A stretch of 8,183 nt of DNA from Acidobacteriota bacterium (GTDB lineage: Bacteria > Acidobacteriota > Vicinamibacteria > Vicinamibacterales > Fen-181): the NCBI GenBank assembly GCA_003157675.1, contig PMKG01000419.1, forward strand, positions 261-8,443, in the 5' to 3' direction. The notes under the pieces are model-generated. The model worked only from the letters and a program-made list of their open reading frames with translations, was not told the DNA's origin and made no database searches. Made by a program: the position numbers and the translations under genes. This document shows, piece after piece, positions 5,845-8,183 of the stretch. Position 1 is the first letter of the stretch; every line of letters starts with the position of its first letter.

Positions 5845-5850
5845 GTGTTC

Positions 5851-7917
5851 ATGGCCACATCGCGCCCGAAACACGACCGCATCGTCGAATCCGCATGCCC
5901 GCTCGACTGCCCGGATTCCTGCAGTCTGCTCGTGGCGACGAGCGGCGGACGCATCGTCAGCCTCGACGGCTCGCGGCGGAATCCGGTCACGGGCGGGTTC
6001 ATCTGCGCGAAGGTCCGGAAGTTCGGCGAACGGGTGCACGGGGCGGCCAGGGTCCAGCACCCGATGGGGCGCGTCGGACCAAAGGGCAACGGGGCCTTCT
6101 CGCGCCTCACCTGGGACGAGGCGATCGACCTCGTCGCCGGGCGTCTCAGGGAGACGCGCGACACGTTCGGCGGCGAGGCGATTCTCCCATTCTGCTACGG
6201 CGGGTCGAACGGCCTGCTGACGCAGGACGCCACCGATGCCCGCCTATTCAGGCGGCTGGGCGCGTCGCGACTGGCGCGCAACGTGTGCGCGGCGCCGACC
6301 GGGGCCGCCCTCGAAGCCATCTACGGGAAGATGCCGTCGGTGACTTACCAGGACTTCACCCACGCGAAGCTCATCGTCATCTGGGGCGCGAACCCGTCGG
6401 TGTCGTCCATCCACCTCGTGCCGTTCATCCAGGCCGCCCGCAAGGAGGGCGCGAAGCTCGTCGTGGTGGACCCGCGGCTGACCGCGCTCGCCCGGACCGC
6501 CGATCTCCACGTACCGCTCGCGCCGGGGACCGATCTGGCGGTGGCGCTTGTCCTCCATCGCCACCTGTTCGAGACCGGCGCGGCAGACCAGGCCTTTCTC
6601 GCCGCGCACGCCGACGGTGCGGACGCGCTGCGGGAGCGCGCCGCCGAGTGGACGTTCGAGCGCGCGGCGTCGGTGGCCGGCGTCCAGGCGTCGATGCTTC
6701 GCGAGTTCGCCGAACTCTATGCCGCAACGTCGCCGGCAATCGTGCGGTGCGGCTGGGGGCTCGAGCGGAACAGGAATGGCGGTAGCGCGGCGGCCGCGGT
6801 GCTGGCGCTGCCCGCCGTGGCCGGGAAGTTCGGCGTGCGTGGAGGAGGGTTCGCGCTGAGCAACTCGTCGGCGTGGGGGATCGAGAAGACCTGGATCGGC
6901 GAGCCCGAGCCGGCCACGCGAATCGTCAACATGAACCACCTGGGCCGGGTCCTCACCGAAGATACCCGGCCGCCCGTGAAGCTGCTGTTCGTCTACAACT
7001 GCAACCCGCTGGCCACCATGCCCGACCAGAACCGCGTGCAGCAGGGCCTGCTTCGCGACGACCTCACCACGATTGTCTTCGACCAGGTGATGACCGACAC
7101 GGCACGCTACGCCGACGTCGTGCTGCCTGCCACGACCTTCCTCGAGTCGTATGACCTGGCCCGCGCGTACGGCCCGATCAATCTACAGCTGACACAGCCC
7201 GCGATCGACGCGGTCGGCGAGGCCAGGCCCAACATCGAAGTGTTCGCCGACATCCAACGGCGCCTCGGGCTCAGCCAGGAGGGCGATCCCGCCGACGATC
7301 TGGAGATGATGTTGACGGTCCTGGACGCCCTGCCGGCGCCCATTGGCGACGCGCTCAAGCAACAGGAGCGGCCGGTGCCGCCGTTCGGGTTCGCGCCCGT
7401 GCAGTTTGTCGACGTGTTCCCTCGCACGCCCGATCAGAAGGTGCACCTGTTCCCGGAGGCGCTCGAGCAGGAGGCGCCGCTTGGCCTCTACACGTGGCAG
7501 GATGATCCCGCCACCGCGCAGTACCCGCTCGCGCTGATCTCGCCGGCATCGGAGAAGACAATCAGCTCGTCACTGGGCGAACTGATCGACAAGCCGGCCG
7601 AGCTGACCATCCATCCGGACGATGCTCGGGCCCGTCAGATTGAAGAAGCGGACCGCGTTCGCGTATACAACGGACTGGGCGAGGTCCACTGCGTCGCCAG
7701 CGTGTCACCGCTGGTGCGTGCGGGCACGGTCGCGCTGCCCAAGGGCCTGTGGAGCCGCCACACGGCAAACGGGTCCACGGCCAATGCGCTGGCGCCGGAT
7801 ACACTGTCCGACATCGGCGCGGGCGCCTGTTTCAACGATGCGAGGGTGAACGTAGAGAAGCTGGAAGACGATGCGGCCCGCGAGCGGATGGCGGAGCTCG
7901 GAGCGCGCGTCCACTAG
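5851..7917 (+). CDS. Molybdopterin-dependent oxidoreductase with N-terminal Fe4S4 domain (DMSO-reductase superfamily)
   Basis: A 688-residue protein counted from ATG 5851; GTG 5845 in frame would add two residues. An N-terminal Fe4S4 motif has cysteines at 16, 20, 24 and 52 (CPLDCPDSC then FICAK), with the conserved Lys54 that links cluster to cofactor. The molybdopterin domain runs from about 60 to 470, with WGANPSVSSIH, VVVDPRLT, PLAPGTDLA and TARYADVVLPATTFLE. The C-terminal dinucleotide-binding domain (about 525-670) holds LISPASEKTISSSLGEL and ALPKGLWSRHTANG. The metal-ligand position appears to be Cys146 (NVCAAPTG); formate dehydrogenases have Sec/Cys followed by His there, and here Ala follows, so a formate dehydrogenase call is not supported. 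There is no twin-arginine signal, so it should be cytosolic, and no partner Fe-S or membrane subunit gene is adjacent. Its substrate is unknown. It is divergent from the MttB-like gene and ends in TAG. Confidence 0.9.
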   Translation: MATSRPKHDRIVESACPLDCPDSCSLLVATSGGRIVSLDGSRRNPVTGGFICAKVRKFGERVHGAARVQHPMGRVGPKGNGAFSRLTWDEAIDLVAGRLRETRDTFGGEAILPFCYGGSNGLLTQDATDARLFRRLGASRLARNVCAAPTGAALEAIYGKMPSVTYQDFTHAKLIVIWGANPSVSSIHLVPFIQAARKEGAKLVVVDPRLTALARTADLHVPLAPGTDLAVALVLHRHLFETGAADQAFLAAHADGADALRERAAEWTFERAASVAGVQASMLREFAELYAATSPAIVRCGWGLERNRNGGSAAAAVLALPAVAGKFGVRGGGFALSNSSAWGIEKTWIGEPEPATRIVNMNHLGRVLTEDTRPPVKLLFVYNCNPLATMPDQNRVQQGLLRDDLTTIVFDQVMTDTARYADVVLPATTFLESYDLARAYGPINLQLTQPAIDAVGEARPNIEVFADIQRRLGLSQEGDPADDLEMMLTVLDALPAPIGDALKQQERPVPPFGFAPVQFVDVFPRTPDQKVHLFPEALEQEAPLGLYTWQDDPATAQYPLALISPASEKTISSSLGELIDKPAELTIHPDDARARQIEEADRVRVYNGLGEVHCVASVSPLVRAGTVALPKGLWSRHTANGSTANALAPDTLSDIGAGACFNDARVNVEKLEDDAARERMAELGARVH

Positions 7918-7924
7918 AACAAAA

Positions 7925-7940
7925 GGCCCGTACCCGGGCC
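7925..7940. terminator. GC hairpin after the molybdopterin oxidoreductase gene
   Basis: GGCCCG-TACC-CGGGCC is a perfect 6-bp stem with a 4-base loop, seven bases after the oxidoreductase stop. The A-rich AACAAAA is on its left, so the U-tract of an intrinsic terminator exists only for transcription coming from the right (minus strand). For the plus-strand transcript it is a stem without U-tract, ending four bases before the yggX ribosome binding site. Confidence 0.5.
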
Positions 7941-7956
7941 CTATGGAGGGTTGTGC

Positions 7957-8183
7957 ATGAGCCGGATGGTGAAGTGCGTGAAGCTGGGAAAGGAACTGCC
8001 GGGCCTTGACGCGGCGCCGTGGCCCGGTGAGCTGGGCCAGCGCGTATTCGAGAACGTCTCGGCGGAAGCCTGGAAGATGTGGGAAGAGCGGATGAAGATG
8101 ATCCTCAACGAGTACCGGCTGCTTCCCTTCCAGAAGGAAGCCCAGGAGCTGGTGGCCAAGCAGATGGAGGAGTTCTTCTTCGG
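7957..8183 (+). CDS. yggX: YggX family Fe(2+)-trafficking / oxidative damage protection protein, 3' end missing
   Basis: Seventy-five complete codons are visible before the right edge, out of about 90 in the family. MSRMVKCVKLGKELPGLD with conserved Cys7 is followed by PWPGELGQRVFENVSAEAW and by KQMEEFFF, the near-invariant YggX pattern. YggX is a small cytosolic protein that limits damage to Fe-S clusters and labile iron under oxidative stress. ATG 7957 has GGAGG (7945-7949) seven bases upstream. In Proteobacteria it usually follows mutY; here it follows a molybdenum/Fe-S oxidoreductase, from which a hairpin separates it, so co-transcription is uncertain. The missing tail prevents checking for a fused C-terminal domain. 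Confidence 0.93.
   Translation, partial: MSRMVKCVKLGKELPGLDAAPWPGELGQRVFENVSAEAWKMWEERMKMILNEYRLLPFQKEAQELVAKQMEEFFF

Noticed and set aside
4283..6220. A 645-codon plus-strand open frame spanning the MttB-like gene, the divergent promoter region and the oxidoreductase start
   Set aside because: It is Arg/His-rich, lacks motifs, and runs through two well-supported genes in other frames. High GC removes stop codons.
5851..7917. Assignment as formate dehydrogenase
   Set aside because: The Cys at the metal-ligand position is followed by Ala instead of the His needed in formate dehydrogenases, and no partner subunits are adjacent.

Overview
The window is high-GC bacterial chromosome, densely packed, with eight protein genes, two of them cut by the window edges. 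No rRNA, tRNA, CRISPR array, insertion sequence or phage gene is visible. The gene content (B12-dependent methyltransferase with corrinoid protein, lone molybdopterin oxidoreductase, BaiN-type flavoprotein) and the short degenerate heptamer repeats between genes would fit a soil or metagenomic lineage such as Acidobacteriota (Vicinamibacteria). That placement is a guess from overall character, not from a marker gene.

Six genes run leftward on the minus strand from a divergent promoter region near 5750-5850. In transcription order they are: an MttB-superfamily methyltransferase without pyrrolysine (5746-4277), its cognate corrinoid protein (4156-3506), an adenosine-deaminase family enzyme (3424-2417), a BaiN/HI0933-type flavoprotein (2388-1135), a GarR/GlxR-like beta-hydroxyacid dehydrogenase (1142-252) and a YbaK/PrdX-type prolyl-tRNA editing protein (249 to beyond the left edge). 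The last three are tightly coupled, with an 8-bp overlap and then a 2-bp gap. The first three are separated by 81-120 bp spacers that carry 7-bp tandem repeats and a hairpin. A UUCG-loop hairpin and a possible -10 element between the deaminase and the flavoprotein suggest that the run may be two transcription units.

On the plus strand, a 688-residue molybdopterin/Fe4S4 oxidoreductase (5851-7917) is divergent from the methyltransferase. After a hairpin come a strong ribosome binding site and the start of yggX, an Fe(II)-trafficking/oxidative-damage protection gene (7957 to beyond the right edge).

The likely shared theme is C1 and redox metabolism. The MttB-like protein would demethylate a quaternary amine or related methyl donor and pass the methyl group to the B12 protein. 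No methyl-tetrahydrofolate transferase, corrinoid reductive activase or transporter is present in the window, so the pathway is incomplete here and the substrate is unknown. The roles of the deaminase, flavoprotein and dehydrogenase in the same run are not established and may be unrelated housekeeping.
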